A stretch of DNA of 64,000 nt from Albifimbria verrucaria (lineage: Eukaryota; Ascomycota; Sordariomycetes; Hypocreales; Stachybotryaceae), in assembly GCA_020081605.1 (NCBI GenBank), contig JAHREC010000045.1, positions 310,001 to 374,000 on the forward strand. The letters are read 5' to 3'. Made by a program: the position numbers and the translations under genes. Each line of letters begins with the position of its first letter. The first letter of the stretch is position 1. The notes below the pieces were generated by a model. That model was not told where the DNA came from. It made no database searches and saw only the letters and a list, made by a program, of their open reading frames with translations. Shown in pieces: positions 46,483 to 59,193 of the stretch.

Positions 46483-46966
46483 GAGTCCTGTATTACCTTT
46501 TTGTTCTACAAATTGCTAGCTTGAGGAGAGAACGTCCACTGTTCTGACAATTATCAACACATATATGTTGTACTCGAGTTGCATTAGGAGCTCAGTTTGG
46601 TATAAATCAAGACATGTCTTATAATCCTCTTGTTCATGTCCGCGATTATTGATACAGCGTTCAAGAGAATGACGATAGATCAACATAATCACTCGAGGCT
46701 AGATTCAAGGCTATCTAATAAACACCAGCCGCCAAGCTCAGGTGGTATTATTCATATGTTAAAGATTAGTTTCAAGTCAAAGAATGAATTAGGGCGGACG
46801 ACAGTCTACGAGATCATGTATTACACTAAGTGAGAGGGGATATTGTTCAAACTAATGAGAATCAATCTTCTTATCCATACAACTCCAATAACTCCACCAA
46901 CTCCGTTTTGCGCCGTAAGACGATCACCTAGCTTTTAACCACTGAATTCGCATAAACGATACCTCC
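46483..46966. other. Intergenic between convergent SDR and PKS
   Basis: 484 bp of shared 3' flank. The open frame at 46630-46833 shows no domain. Nothing else recognised. Confidence 0.5.
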
Positions 46967-49900
46967 CTAGACCTTTCCACGACGCAAGCTAGGAGCTTGA
47001 ACTGCATAACCGGTATCAAGAAAAGAGCTCTCCACACCTCGGCTCATACCCATTTCCGTTGCCTTCCGCAACCACTTGTCCAATGGGTAAACTTCGACGT
47101 CTGATCCAAGCTTCTCCTGTACATGGCAGCGAGATTAGCCATGCCGTATTTCTCGTCACTGCAGTAATTGTGTATGGCGAATAGTTCTCCATCATGGCTT
47201 AGGACCGTCGACACAAACGTGGGTGCTAATTCTTCCACGTCCATGACTTCGAGCTGTCCCAGCCATCGCTCGGGATTCAGTGCCGGCACGGCTCGCATCT
47301 TAGTGCAGTAGAGGTCTAGCGCAACAAGATAGTGCTCTTCTGGGGCTCCGTTACCCATGATGTTTACGAGGCGGTGCACAGCACTTGGTATTTGCCCAGG
47401 CGCCTTTTCAATCAGCATCTCAGCCACCCACTTGCACGTTGCGTAGCCAAATCCAGGCCTTAGCTGCGACTCGGCATCTGATGGAGGAGAGAAGCTTGAC
47501 ACTGAGGTCTCGGCCAGCTCACTAGCCCCACCTTGGAGTAGGGCGACCGCTGAGGAAGAGATATAGTGGAATGGGACTCGTCGTGGTGTAGCCATTGCAA
47601 GTAAAATCTGGGTCGAGCCGAGGTTGGCGTTACGCAGGGCCTCGTAGGACTTGAGCAGATTTACATCGGCTCCCAGGTGGATAATTACATCGGCTGTTTT
47701 CGCAAGGCTAGTGAAGTCTTCAGAAGAAAGTCCAAGCAGCGGCTTAGTCAAGTCGCCTTGATATTCGCGGACTTTGGAATGCTGGACTCTGACACGCCGT
47801 GAGCGAACTGCAAGGCAGTGAATCTCTGCAACAGCTGGGTCGGCAATGAGAGTGCGGAGTATATGTGTGCCTATGAATCCGGTGGATCCTGTGATAACCA
47901 CACGGCGTCCATTGGATTGATGAGGAGTCCGTGCTGTCAACACCCTGGGGACGAGAAGAGAGATCCCATCTATGAGTCCTTCCACCTCCTTCGCCCAATC
48001 TGTTTGCTTGTCAATAGACTTGGTGTCATTAACAGCGGGGACGGCGCCGTTAGTGGCCTGAGCGGTGCCGTTTGTGACAGGAGAGGCGCCATTCGCAACA
48101 GGAGCAGTGCCATTGACCTCAGGCTCTGGTTCTTTTCGAAGCTTTCGCCAGTCCACAAGCACATCTTCACAGAGTCGTGACATTGAGTAACTCGAGGACA
48201 GAATCTTCAAAACCGATACGTCGACGCCGACTTCCTCGAGGAACCACTCTCGAATCCGGACAGCCACCAGGAATCGATACCCAGGTTAGCTACAGGCATA
48301 TCCCGGTCCATCTGCTCAGGGTCGATCTCTAATACTCTACCCAAGGTTTGCGAGAAACACTTTTCTAGAACCGCCAAACAAAGCGCCGGTTCCTTAGCAG
48401 CGGCCAACTGAGCCCCAACGCTTGTGCTTTTGCTTTCTTGGGCTTTTCCTTTCGCTTGCTGCGAGCCCGAGCTGTCTTGTCGAGCAAAATAGCATGAAAG
48501 TCTCAAGTCGCGCCGCCTTGGGACCTCGGAAGATGTCTCAAGACCAGTGATTAGCTCTGGTGGTGCGTTCGAACCCGGTCTACCGCACACTATGGCTTCT
48601 GCCAACATTTCGTGGAGTTCTGTCTCGCTCTCTCGAACAGCCCTTGCGAAGCCAGTTTCTTGCAAGGTTGCGGCGTGGTCTGCATTCGTTCGGAACACGT
48701 AACCGAAGCCTGACATAACAGCCAAGACGACAACTGACCCGGGCAGCCCTCTGTTGCGTCGTTGACGAATAAGGCTGGTCATGGCAAGGTTGGCAGCATT
48801 GTAGGCAGACTGACCGATATTTCCAACAACCGTCATTGTTGAAGATAATGCAATAAAAATTCCAATTCGGGATGACCATCACTGAAGATTTCGTCAAGAA
48901 TTTGAGTTCCCTTCACCTTAGGGGCTAACACTGCCGCAAAGTCGGTCCAAGACATGTTTACAAACATGCGGTCACGAAGCACCATAGCGCCGTTAATGAC
49001 GCCCCCAACCGGTGGCATGGTAGATTTGATATCAGCATATGCAACACGCAGAGCGTTTCGATCTGTAATATCCACAGCCATGGCGCGCACGGTGGCACCC
49101 TTCTGTGCCATGAACTCGATCACGCTGGACGGGACTTTGGGGTTCGGCTAACCAGAACCACATTCTGGGCTCCATTTTCTACCATCCATCGGCAAACGGA
49201 TATACCCATGTCTCCTCCCATTCCAAATAGAAGATAAGTCTTGTCGGGAGTGAACAAATGATGATCCAGAGGGCGAACAATGGTGGTCACGTCACTGGCA
49301 GCACGCCAGTCAAGCACCATTGTAGGCTCGGTTTGCTTTAGTGTCTCTGCCAATGTTACCTGGTCGATAGATAAAATCGGAGCACTTCTCAAGTCCTTTG
49401 AACTATCCCGGAAATGCTGCTTGGCCAACTGGAACAATTCCCAGCGGCTTACAATAAGATTCGTACCTCCGAGTTCCTTTACTTCTGTTGAAGAAGGTAA
49501 AGTGGCTCGCATCAAGGTGTGAAGCGCCTCATTCTGTGGGTTTTCCAAGTTGATAAAGGTGCGCACATCCTTGGGGCGAATCTTATTTAATGCTCCGCTG
49601 TTTGCGTAAGGGTGAATGAAGATGCTACCAGAAGAATTGGCAGTGTCAGATGTAGTCTGGAATACTGAGATATTCTGCTCTTCAGCAGCGTAGTCAATGA
49701 ATTGCTTGAGGTCCTCTGAGGCGCCGTGGACCCATATGGGCGAGGTTGAATCGCGAACAAGATTTTCGGCCAGTACGCGTGCCAGAAAGTTGCTCAGTTC
49801 TGTAGCATCGTTGGTATCGCTGCTGGCTGTCTCGGTCTTGGCCCAGCGATATAAAATTTGATCTTTGTCAGCTGTGGCCAGGGAACTTCTTGAATGAGAC

Positions 49901-52900
49901 AGAGCGAGGATCTTGTCTCCCGAAACAAGTTCCGTGCCAATGCACAGGTATACAGGTCCATGCTTGTCAAGATTAAGGGTAGAAATCGATGATACTGTAA
50001 CTCGGAGTTGAGTTTTGTTATCTTTCTCCAGGCTACGAGGAAGAGCCTGCAGTTCGAGTGTCCCCTGCTCAGAGAGCACGACAGCTGCATCGGTGCGGTC
50101 AAGCTTAGTCTCTTGACTCACTTGTCGGTTCCTTGCGGCGGTTCGATGATTTACCGTATCTAATGAGAGCACCCTGGGTATATAGATTGCTCCATCCCGT
50201 AGCGAAAGTTCCGGCTCATGCGTCCATTGCACGTCGTCCCACCTTGACTCACCTATGCAGGCAAGTCGTAGAAATAGGGTCGCTAGCATGGATGGATCAA
50301 TGGCGGACAGCTCGTCGACATCAAGGAATTGAAGCCGAAGATCACTCCGCTCGACTAATGCCGTTCGTCCTAGTCCCACGGTGACGCAAGCTTCAGGATT
50401 CTTCCCTGAAGTCGCCCCAAGTGTAACCCAGAGAACAACATCTGCATTTTGAATAATATTCTGTAGGCCCTTGAATCTCTGTTCATTCATGTCATGGAAA
50501 ATGGGGTCGTCCACATCGCTGAGGCAGAGAACAGCCGCTCCAGTGGGGATTTCGATGCCCTCAAGCTTAGACTTCCTGGTAGCTGAGGCGCCAGTAGTAG
50601 CACTCAGAATGGCTTCCGTCCTTGACGCTAGGTCGGAAGTCTCACCACCTAAAATTAAAATCTCGCCAAGAGGTGGTAGCGTCTCCGGGGTTGCAGCCAG
50701 TGGCTCACGGAGGATTTGTACCGTCTCATCAGTCGCTTGAGACATCATGACACTACAAAATGAAGGTGTCGAACTTGTATCAACACCAGAAAAGCCTGTG
50801 GACTTCAACAGAGTATCCCATCGATCAACACTGACGGTCGGTGACCAAACACGCCCATCTTCAATGCCTAAGAACCAACCAGGAAGTGTAGACATGTAAA
50901 GTTGCATGGGAAGATTGTCGTCGGTAATTTCTACCAGAAGCAGATATCCACCAGGTCGAAGCAACTGTCGACAATGCTGCAAAGTTTCCTCTAGTCGCCT
51001 TGTAGCATGCAAAACATTCGAGGCAATGACCATGTCATATGAACCCTCGCTGAATCCTTGGGCAATCGGATCATTTTCGATGTTCAGCGTCTTGAATGTT
51101 ACGTTGTTACTATCCTTCTTGAAAAGACTGCGAGCTTTCTCAAAGAAGCCCACGGATATATCTGTGTAGGTGTAGGAAGCGTAGTGGTCCCCTATGGAAG
51201 CTAACACACTCTTGGTAGCACCGCCCGTGCCGGCTCCAACTTCGAGTATGCGCATGCGTGGGTGTCTACACGCTAGCTGTTTTGCCAGATTATGGATATC
51301 AGTGTTCACAGCCTCGACTCCAAGTCCTTCCACGTACAGGCGCTCAATCATGCCATCTCGCATGAGCACCTGAAGGAGGGACGTTGCCCTGACGATGTCT
51401 GGCAGATTTTGACCCACGGCATGCAACAGATTCATGTCAATATTTCCCGATGCCAAATAACCGCTGCCGAGCTCTTGGAGCATTTCCAGCGTGTCATTCT
51501 CCCACTCCGGTCGTATGTCTGGGTGTTCACCTGCTTCGATTTGGGGAAGAGGTGTTCTAAGACCCATCTCATCAAGTGTCTCTGATACTTTTCAAGAGAG
51601 TCTAGCTCTGAGGGTTTGATCTCTTTGCGAAGAAGGCGGTAATAGCAGTAGGCTGTACGCATTAAAAGTTCGCCCAGTGCTATGTCTTCGTCTGAAAGCT
51701 TGGCTTTGAGATTCGGCTCAATGCCAGAAGCAGCGTCCCTTATCCAAGTCTCACTGGCGTAGAGCCAACGATCTTTGTGCTTACCAAGTGCCATCAAGCG
51801 GACGCCACGCATTTGTACCTCAGTGTGCGAGTCTGTTGCGTCAAACAGATCAACATCGCCAATTATGGATGTTGCGTCTCCAGAAGTTACCGTGATATCG
51901 GCCTTGAAAAGAGGCGATGGCGACGGCGAAGGCTCCATGCTAATTCTTACACAGTCGATGTGAGTGGGCAGATATGTCGTATGAAGACGGCCATCTCCAG
52001 GGAATGAAAAGGCAGCCAATAGGCCTTGGATGGTGGTGTCTACCGGAGCAGGGTGCATGGACGCGCGCATCGTGGAATTCTCTGGAGGTGGAGCAACCGT
52101 TATCTCGGCTTGGTTGAGTCGACGCATGATAGATGGAACAACAAACTTCCCCGAGTAGTTGTATCCCAGCTGTGAGAGGCTTGAATAGAATATTTCCGTA
52201 TTCAATGGGTCCGTCGGCAGCAATGGCTCAACTCTGGGAGGCAGGCTATGCTCCTTGGCCTGGCCCAACCAGAGTCGCACGCCTCCGCTGAAGTGGGCAT
52301 TGATACCAGGCTGGAAGCTATCATGTTGGCCCTGAGCATCAACCGCGCCGCTGTAGCACGCCACTTGAGCGGTGATGCAGTCAGCTGTCTGACTGGTAGT
52401 GCGTATGGTGAAGAGAACTTCCAACCCTGTGGAGTCCTCTTCTAGGCGCATAGGTCGTACCAAGTCAATGTCATGCATTTCAACAAGGCGAATTGGCTGC
52501 TCATCATCTGCAAGTCGTACTGCAGCTTCGTACGCCATCGACAGATATCCAGAGGCTGGGAACAGGACTTCGCCCTGAATACGGTGACCGCGCAGCCAAG
52601 GAAGCTCACTCAGTCTAAAAACCTGCCGCCAATGAACCTCGCGCCTGTCTTGCTCGCCATGTTTGAGAGGATGACCCAGAAGCTCGTGCCGAGGTTCGCT
52701 TTGAGTACGTAAAATCCGAGACGCCCTTGGCTCTTTCCACCATGTATTCTCATGGTCCCAGGAATATGTTGGAAGGTCCTTCATGACGACAGGTTTCCGT
52801 GATGTGCTAGATGGGAATGCTCTATTGACTCCTTCAAAGGTGATTAGTGGACGTGACGATGGGAAAGACTTCCACACAAGTCCCAAGGCATCCGCGAAAG

Positions 52901-55851
52901 CTTCAGCCGCATTCTTGCCACGGCTCAAAACTCCGGTGTATGGAAGGAGATGCCTGTTAATGCTTGGATCGTTTCGGAGCTTGGACCCTTCAGGGCTGGG
53001 TGAGGTCCAACTTCGAGGACGATGTCGAAGCAATGCTCCTCGGTCACTGCTCTAGTCAGTGCCTGACTGAAAAGTACCGGCTTCGTCAGGTTCTCGACCC
53101 AGTACTGTCCCTTAAGGATCTGGCCCTGGTCATCTTCAAACGAGCGATTAAAGCCACTGGATCCCCAAACGCTTGAGTACCAGGTAGACGTTTTTGAGCC
53201 CTTTAGGGCCTTCATTCCACAGCGCTCCATCGCCTCCAGATACGGTGCGGCACATGGCTGCATGTGGTGGGAATGATAGGCAGTGTCGACAGCCAGTACG
53301 CGAGCGAAGAGCTTGTCCTGCAAGCGGGATTTGGCATCCTCGATAGCGTCAGCATCACCTGCGAGTGTACAGCTGGTTGCAGAGTTGCTAGCCGCCACAG
53401 TAATTCTACCTCCATATTCACTGCAAAACTCGGTTGCTTCATCCATGGACATACCGACAGCCATCATCTTGCCTCGCTGCTCTCCTGGGCCCTGAGCCAG
53501 GCGAGAGTAAATACCTCTGTAATACGCAATACGGATAGCATCACCAGCTTCAAGGTATCCAGCAGCATATGCAGCACCAATTTCACCAGACGAGTGTCCA
53601 ACAACGGCAGCGAACTCAATACCGGCAGCATGGATAACATCGACCAGAGCAACCTGGAGGGCAGTGCACAGAGGCTGCGAGATGGCAGCCGTGCCGATTC
53701 GGGAGGTGTCTTTCGGGGCCGAAAGCTCGTCCATCAGCTTCCAGTCGGGTCGATCTGCCTCTGGAAGTGAGTTAAGGCTGTGCTGCATCTGAGCCATAGC
53801 TCGGCGGAAGACATCCGATGCTTCATAAAGTTCCTTGCCCATGGTGGCCCACTGCGCACCCTGTCCAGTGAAAACGCCAAGAATCCGGGGTGGTAACGAC
53901 TTGGGAATGGATGCAATACGTGAGGTTTCCTTAAGCGTCTCTGTACTCGCCTCTAGCTTTTCGATGAGCTGTGTGGTGGATGTGGCTGAGAAGGCGGCAC
54001 GGAACGGAAAGCTGCCCCTGCGGAATAGAGTATAGGCGAGTTCGGTAAGATCAGTGTCAGGATTCCGTCGTAAGTGGCTGGCCAGCGTCTGTGCTGTTGC
54101 AGCCAAGGCCTGACTTGAGTTCGCAGATAGGACAAAGAGCCTACTGCCTCCCAACTTCGAGGAGTGCGTTTTCTTGCAGAGCCATCCCAGCTCTCAATGA
54201 TGGCGTGGGAGTTGGTGCCCCCAAAGCCGAAACTGTTCACACTCACACGGCGTGGAGCGCCCTCTGGAATGCTGGGCCAAGGGAGTGTCTCCGTTGGCAC
54301 ATGAAGATTATCGTAAAAGGACGGATCTTGGGGTTAAGCTCTTGGAAGTGGAGGTTGGCTGGGATTCGGCCGTGTTGCACTGCTAGAGATGCTTTGAGCA
54401 ACCCAGCGAGGCCCGCACTGCCTTCAGTGTGACCTATGATGGTCTTTATGGAGCCCACTAGGAGCTTGTCATCCTTTCTGTGTGATTGCCCGGGAAAAAG
54501 ACACTTTTGATTGCCTCCGCCTCAAGGGCTGGTGCGTGTTAGCGTTCAGGTTCAAATGCAAAATGGGTGTTGTGGAGACTGTAGTTGGTATATAAAACAA
54601 AATCATAGAAAGGCGGAAGTTCTTATAAACACGCGAGGCCTGGAGCAAATTACAGCAGAATAAGGACAGGTTTACATACGATCTCCTGTGGGTGTACCAG
54701 TTCCGTGGCACTCAAAGTATTGTGGACGATCGCGCTCGGAAGTTGGATCGAGTCCGCACTTAGCGTAAGTGGATCGAATTAAGGCTGCTTGGGCGGTCGC
54801 ACTCGGCATTGTTATACCTAATTCCATTCCTTAGCTCATGAATATTTGCAGACGGCGGGTAGACAAACCTGGAGTTCGTCCGTCCTGGTTGACTCCTGTT
54901 TCACGGATAATGCACTCGATGTGATCATTATCAGCAAGTGCTTGACTCAATGTCTTTAATACAACAACAGCAAAGCCATCGCCTCGAGTGTATCCGTCGG
55001 CACCGGCATCCCACATGTAGGACCGGCCGTTCGGAGACAACATGTTGAGCTTGAGTGTCATCTTGTTAGCTTTCATATTCATCAGAGCATCACATCCCGA
55101 CGGAGCTAATACGACGTACATTTGTTGCAGCAATAAACGGATAAGGGTCAAGTAAAAGATTTGTGCCTGCTGCGATAGCCATGGTTGAATCTCCATTTCG
55201 GAGTGTCTGAACCGCCTGGTGGAGCGCTACCAGACTCGACGAACAGCCCGTGTCTACTGAAACTGATGCGCCCCTCCAATCGTAGAAGTATGATACTCGG
55301 TTTGCCATGATAGATCTGGCAGTACCGGTGATATCGTATTGTGGGAGACTATCAAGCCCTCGCATAGAGATGAACTGATAATCGACGAGCATGGTGCCCA
55401 CAAATACACCAGTGTCCGAACCTTGAAGTTGTTGTACCGAATAGCCGGCTGATTCGATGCCCTCGTATACTGTCTCGAGAAGCAAGCGGTGCTGTGGGTC
55501 CATTGATTCCGCCTCTTTTGGGTTCATCCCGAAGAAATCACGGTCAAAGACCCGAGGATCTTCGTCGATAAGGTACGCATGCCGCACATTAGAGCTCTAT
55601 TGTCGCAATGTCAGAGTGTGGTATGAGGGACAACTATGAGGGAAAACTCACTCCGTGATGTTGACTGTCTGGGTGATAGAACGCCTTGATGTTAAAGCGA
55701 CTGGATGGGACTTCTTGGACAAAGTCTTGAGGGTCCATGAGGACGTCCCAGAGTTTGGAGGAGATGACGCGCCTCCTGGTAAACGACAACTGCTCCCTAT
55801 TATCGCAATAGGCTCTGGGCCAGAGCGGCTGTTGAATCCTTGGCTGCCCAT
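46967..55851 (-). CDS. Highly reducing polyketide synthase with terminal reductase (KS-AT-DH-MT-KR-ACP-R)
   Basis: Start MGSQGFNS at 55851. KS: catalytic Cys in DTGCSSSL (about 55257), His in [11 protein letters not shown] and [10 protein letters not shown]; introns at 55597-55651, about 55057-55118, 54814-54870 and 54530-54690. [10 protein letters not shown] and GHSSGE (about 53590). [12 protein letters not shown] (HxxxGxxxxP, about 52590). C-methyltransferase: LEVGAGTGG (about 51240). A structural stretch without an ER follows. [11 protein letters not shown] and catalytic Tyr in QSAYNAAN (about 48805). ACP: GIDS phosphopantetheine Ser (about 48280). Terminal reductase: ITGSTGFIG and YATCK, which releases the chain as aldehyde or alcohol. 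About 2,800 residues. The missing ER is supplied by the next gene. This architecture is that of betaenone-type PKSs. At least ten one-base breaks lie in runs (for example near 55760, 54493, 54318, 54168, 52940, 51550, 49135, 48857, 48277 and 47110). Confidence 0.93.
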
Positions 55852-56586
55852 GTTGAATACTGCGACAAGGGGCAAGGAAATTGATACTCAGTAAGTGATG
55901 ATCGATTTGATGGCTAGTTTGATTGTGAGAACTATCCAAGAATATAGAAGAAACGTGTTAAGCCACGAGCGAGAGGGCTCCCTTATTACAAGATTGAGAA
56001 GTTGCCACTATCAACCCTACTGTGGTATTATTCTGTGGCAAGTCAAACATCACCACTTGGTGACTTTTTCTCGTCCGGTGGATGGTGTTAATCAGCTCCA
56101 CGTCCTCGGATGCAATCCTGTCGCCCCTCAAAGTGCCGTCGTATCTCGGTTCTCGCAGCTACCGTTATTCCGCGATTCCAAGATTCCGTTGCTATTCCCA
56201 TTTTTGCGTCAAACAAGAGTTATTGCAGGAGTACTGCTTGCTGGCAAGTTTCTGCCGGTGCCACTCTAGTCCTTTGGGGCGTCGCCCGAATCGCTCGACC
56301 GGTAATTGCCGAGTTCCGCCTCCGGTCCCGCTTCAGCTGCCACTTTCGGTTTGTGCGTCCACCCCGATGCCGAGTTTACATGCAGCCGATGTGACATTGT
56401 GACGAGCCGTATGCAGGCTGGAGAGTCGACTTTGAAGTTATGCTGACCACCTGCAGCTAGAAAAGAGGAGACTTCCAAAACCCGAAGTACAGACAGGCTC
56501 GATCTTCTAGTCAATGCTCTTCGATTTCCCATGAGTCTTAGTTAGTCATATTCACACAACAACACACAATACGCCAGATCCTTGCA
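55852..56586. promoter_or_regulatory. Divergent promoter of PKS and trans-ER genes
   Basis: 735 bp between divergent start codons, with a second CGG-N6-CCG site (listed). Open frames inside it have no domain. Confidence 0.6.
56300..56311. promoter_or_regulatory. CGG-N6-CCG candidate zinc-cluster site
   Basis: Reads CGGTAATTGCCG, about 280 bp before the ER start and 450 bp before the PKS start. It has the same spacing as the site at 45323-45334. Confidence 0.4.
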
Positions 56587-57719
56587 ATGAGAGGTACGAT
56601 GAGGGCAATTGTTGGCGGCGACGCTGGTGACTACCTTCTTGCGGATAACGTTGAGATTCCTATTCCGGGTCCAGGCACAATTCTTTGTCGTGTGCATTCA
56701 GTAGCATTAAACCCTTACGATGCATTGGTTCTCGATAATTCCCCGACTAAAGGAGCAGTTGGCGGTTGTGACTTTGCTGGCACAGTTGAGGAAGTGGGCG
56801 AAGGCGTAACACGGTTCAAGGTGGGCGACCGAGTGCTCGCAGCCACCGCAGGGCTTAACCCATCGAACAAGTCAATGGGTGCCTTTGCTGAATTTGCCTT
56901 GGCAAATGAGAATGCAAGCTGTCGTATCCCAAAGACCTTGGCCTTTACAGAAGCATCATCTATGGGAGTTGGGATTGCCGCTGCCGGCTTGGCCCTGTTC
57001 CAAGCGCCTGGGCTGCAGCTCCCATTGCCACAGCTCGGACTTGGCAAAGGTCAAGCTGGCGCGACCGTACTGGTGTCAGGAGGTGCTACAGCCACTGGTA
57101 CAATGGCCACACAGCTTTTGAAAATGTGAGTGGAAGATTCACGGATCTCTTTTGGAATAAGAATTGACGTGACAATCTACTTCAGAGCCGGCTACACGCC
57201 TATCGTTACTTGTTCGCCCGGAAACAACACACTCTGCGAGTCATATGGTGCCTCAGCTTGCTTCGACTACAGCTCTCCAGCATGTGGTGCTGATATCCGT
57301 TCTCACACTGGCAACGGTTTGGCATACGTTTTGGATTGTGTTGCTGACTCTGAGACCATGAGTATGTGCTACAAAGCAATTGGCTCTTCTGGTGGTAAAT
57401 ATGTCTCCCTGAAACCAGTTGTTACCACCGTCAAGTATACGCGACGAGATGTTCGTGCTGGCTGGGTAATGGCAGAGACGGCCATAGGAGTGCCTGCTCG
57501 ACACACAGACACGGTCGGGCGCCCAAGTTCGAGTGAACATAGGATCTTTGGACGGCAACTTTTTGCTTTCATCGAGGAGTTGCTGCAGGAAAAGAAGATC
57601 AAAACCACCCGCTTGAAATTCGAGAGGGTGGTCTAGGAAGTATTCCACATGGTGTGGAGGATCTACGAGCTGGACACGTACGAGCGAAGAAAGTCGTGTT
57701 GCCTTTGATAGCTGTGTAA
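56587..57719 (+). CDS. Trans-acting enoyl reductase (LovC-like MDR family)
   Basis: Start MRGTMRAIVGGDAGDYLL (a second ATG at 56599 is equally possible). A GroES-like N-terminal domain (VALNPYDALVLD, GGCDFAGTVEEVG, VGDRVLAA) is followed by the Rossmann part (VLVSGGATATGTMATQLLK). An intron at about 57127-57186 is followed by GYTPIVTCSPGNN, and then the C terminus (FGRQLFAFIEELLQEKKIKT). This is the zinc-free medium-chain reductase type of LovC, Bet3 and similar proteins, which reduce enoyl intermediates for a PKS that lacks ER. Divergent to the PKS, as expected of a partner. One frame break in a C run near 57606-57609; the restored frame ends at 57719. About 350 residues. Confidence 0.92.
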
Positions 57720-57942
57720 GCGGCATTTTATTGTCAAGAGACCTTATGCAAGTCGATAGAACTTCTCTATGTAGCGACGCTTCACAAATAACCGAAGTTG
57801 AAGGTCAATATTCTAGACACACCAAGGGCTCTATAAGGAACACAAACTTTTTTGTCTTCATGGATTTTTGGACTTAAACTTCTCTATTCCCTGAATGCTT
57901 TGTGTCTAACTCTACTCCCATCTGCCAGTAAGTGCTAGGCTT

Positions 57943-59193
57943 CTAAAGAATATTTGAGACTTCTATTCGTGTAAGGAGCATTTGTATAACTCTTTTGAGC
58001 TTAACGTGTTCCTCGGGTAATGTACTGGCGAGTACTTGAGCAATTACTGGAATGCTTTGTGAGACTTTGGTCTCTGCGAGCTCGGTTCTCGCTTGGTATG
58101 TCGTGAGCTCTTGGGTATCGTTTTCTAAGCTCGCAGGGGTGATGAAAAGACTTTGGTCCATACGACTGATTAAATGCATGAGTAGCTGTAAAACCATGAC
58201 AGATTGAGCCGACGATGGCCCTTCTCCATGAAGACCTCGCTGATGCTGTTTATTTTCCACTATCATAGCCTCCACGCAACGATCCACGGAGTCACAGATA
58301 GCTTTGAAGAGCCCTAGGAGGTGCTGGTGAGAGGCGAGTACTTGGAACACTAGTCCTGAGGCCATGGGCGATGGCCCAACCGTAGTAGAAACATGCACCA
58401 TATCGCCTGTAGTATTGAGTTTGGAGAGATCAGGAATACTGCTGATGATGCGTATGAGAGCTGACGTGGCCTCAAAGGCCTCATTGACAAGAGGAGAATT
58501 AACTGTTGGCGGACTACTCCTGGTAGAGCGATACACCGAATTGCATGCATTATTCGGGCATTCAATCTTGTCAGCTGATGGTTTAAAGTGCTGACTGGGT
58601 CTTCGTCGTCAGGTGGTGAAAGTGAGCCGTTAGTATTTGTGGTGGTGGATTCCTGGTCCCCAACGATATTCGATGTTGATCCGACCAAGGACATGGGCGA
58701 GAAAAGGTTCTTGTCCCAACTTATCGGATCGCTGCCGTCAAAATTGGAGACTGCTTCCGCAACAGCGAGGGCCCGGTCATCCAAGCCTGAGAACGCACTC
58801 GCCAGGTCATCAACGTCGGTCCCCAGTGCTCCGCTCCTCGAAAAAGGGCTGTGACATCTGACCCTGTCGGCATCCCGGACATGTTGGACTCCGCAAGAAC
58901 AGCTTTACGACCAGAAGGTTGTCCAGAAGGGCGCCTAGCCCTGTGCCTTACTATAAGATTCCCGGGTTAGCCATTTGTTTCTACAGGGGCAAGTGTGGCA
59001 TTATCTCAATACGGGAATGGCATCAGCCAGCATAACATACAGCTATATACGCAGGCTACACCGGCCTTTGTACATCGGTCGCACGGGGCAGTCTTTGGCC
59101 CGGGAAGTTGTAACTGCCTCCTTGTGGTTCTTCTTGGAGACATCGCACCTTTTGCTGGCGGCAACGATCACACGATTGCCGGTAGGACATCAT
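57943..59193 (-). CDS. Zn2Cys6 (AflR-type) pathway regulator
   Basis: Start [18 protein letters not shown] at 59193; the longer frame upstream lacks an ATG. The second half of the binuclear cluster ([14 protein letters not shown]) follows in another frame after a one-base break at a run in the cccggg stretch (about 59100), giving a long loop between the third and fourth cysteines. An intron at about 58945-59033 leads to [16 protein letters not shown], a basic segment. The rest is AflR-like: acidic and Ser-rich middle ([18 protein letters not shown]), helical C terminus ([38 protein letters not shown]). Further breaks occur near 58830 and 58546. It likely activates the adjacent polyketide genes through CGG-type sites. 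Confidence 0.85.

Noticed and set aside
49120..51567. Separate stand-alone methyltransferase/reductase gene
   Set aside because: Its ends continue into the neighbouring PKS domains after one-base shifts; it is the middle of one PKS.
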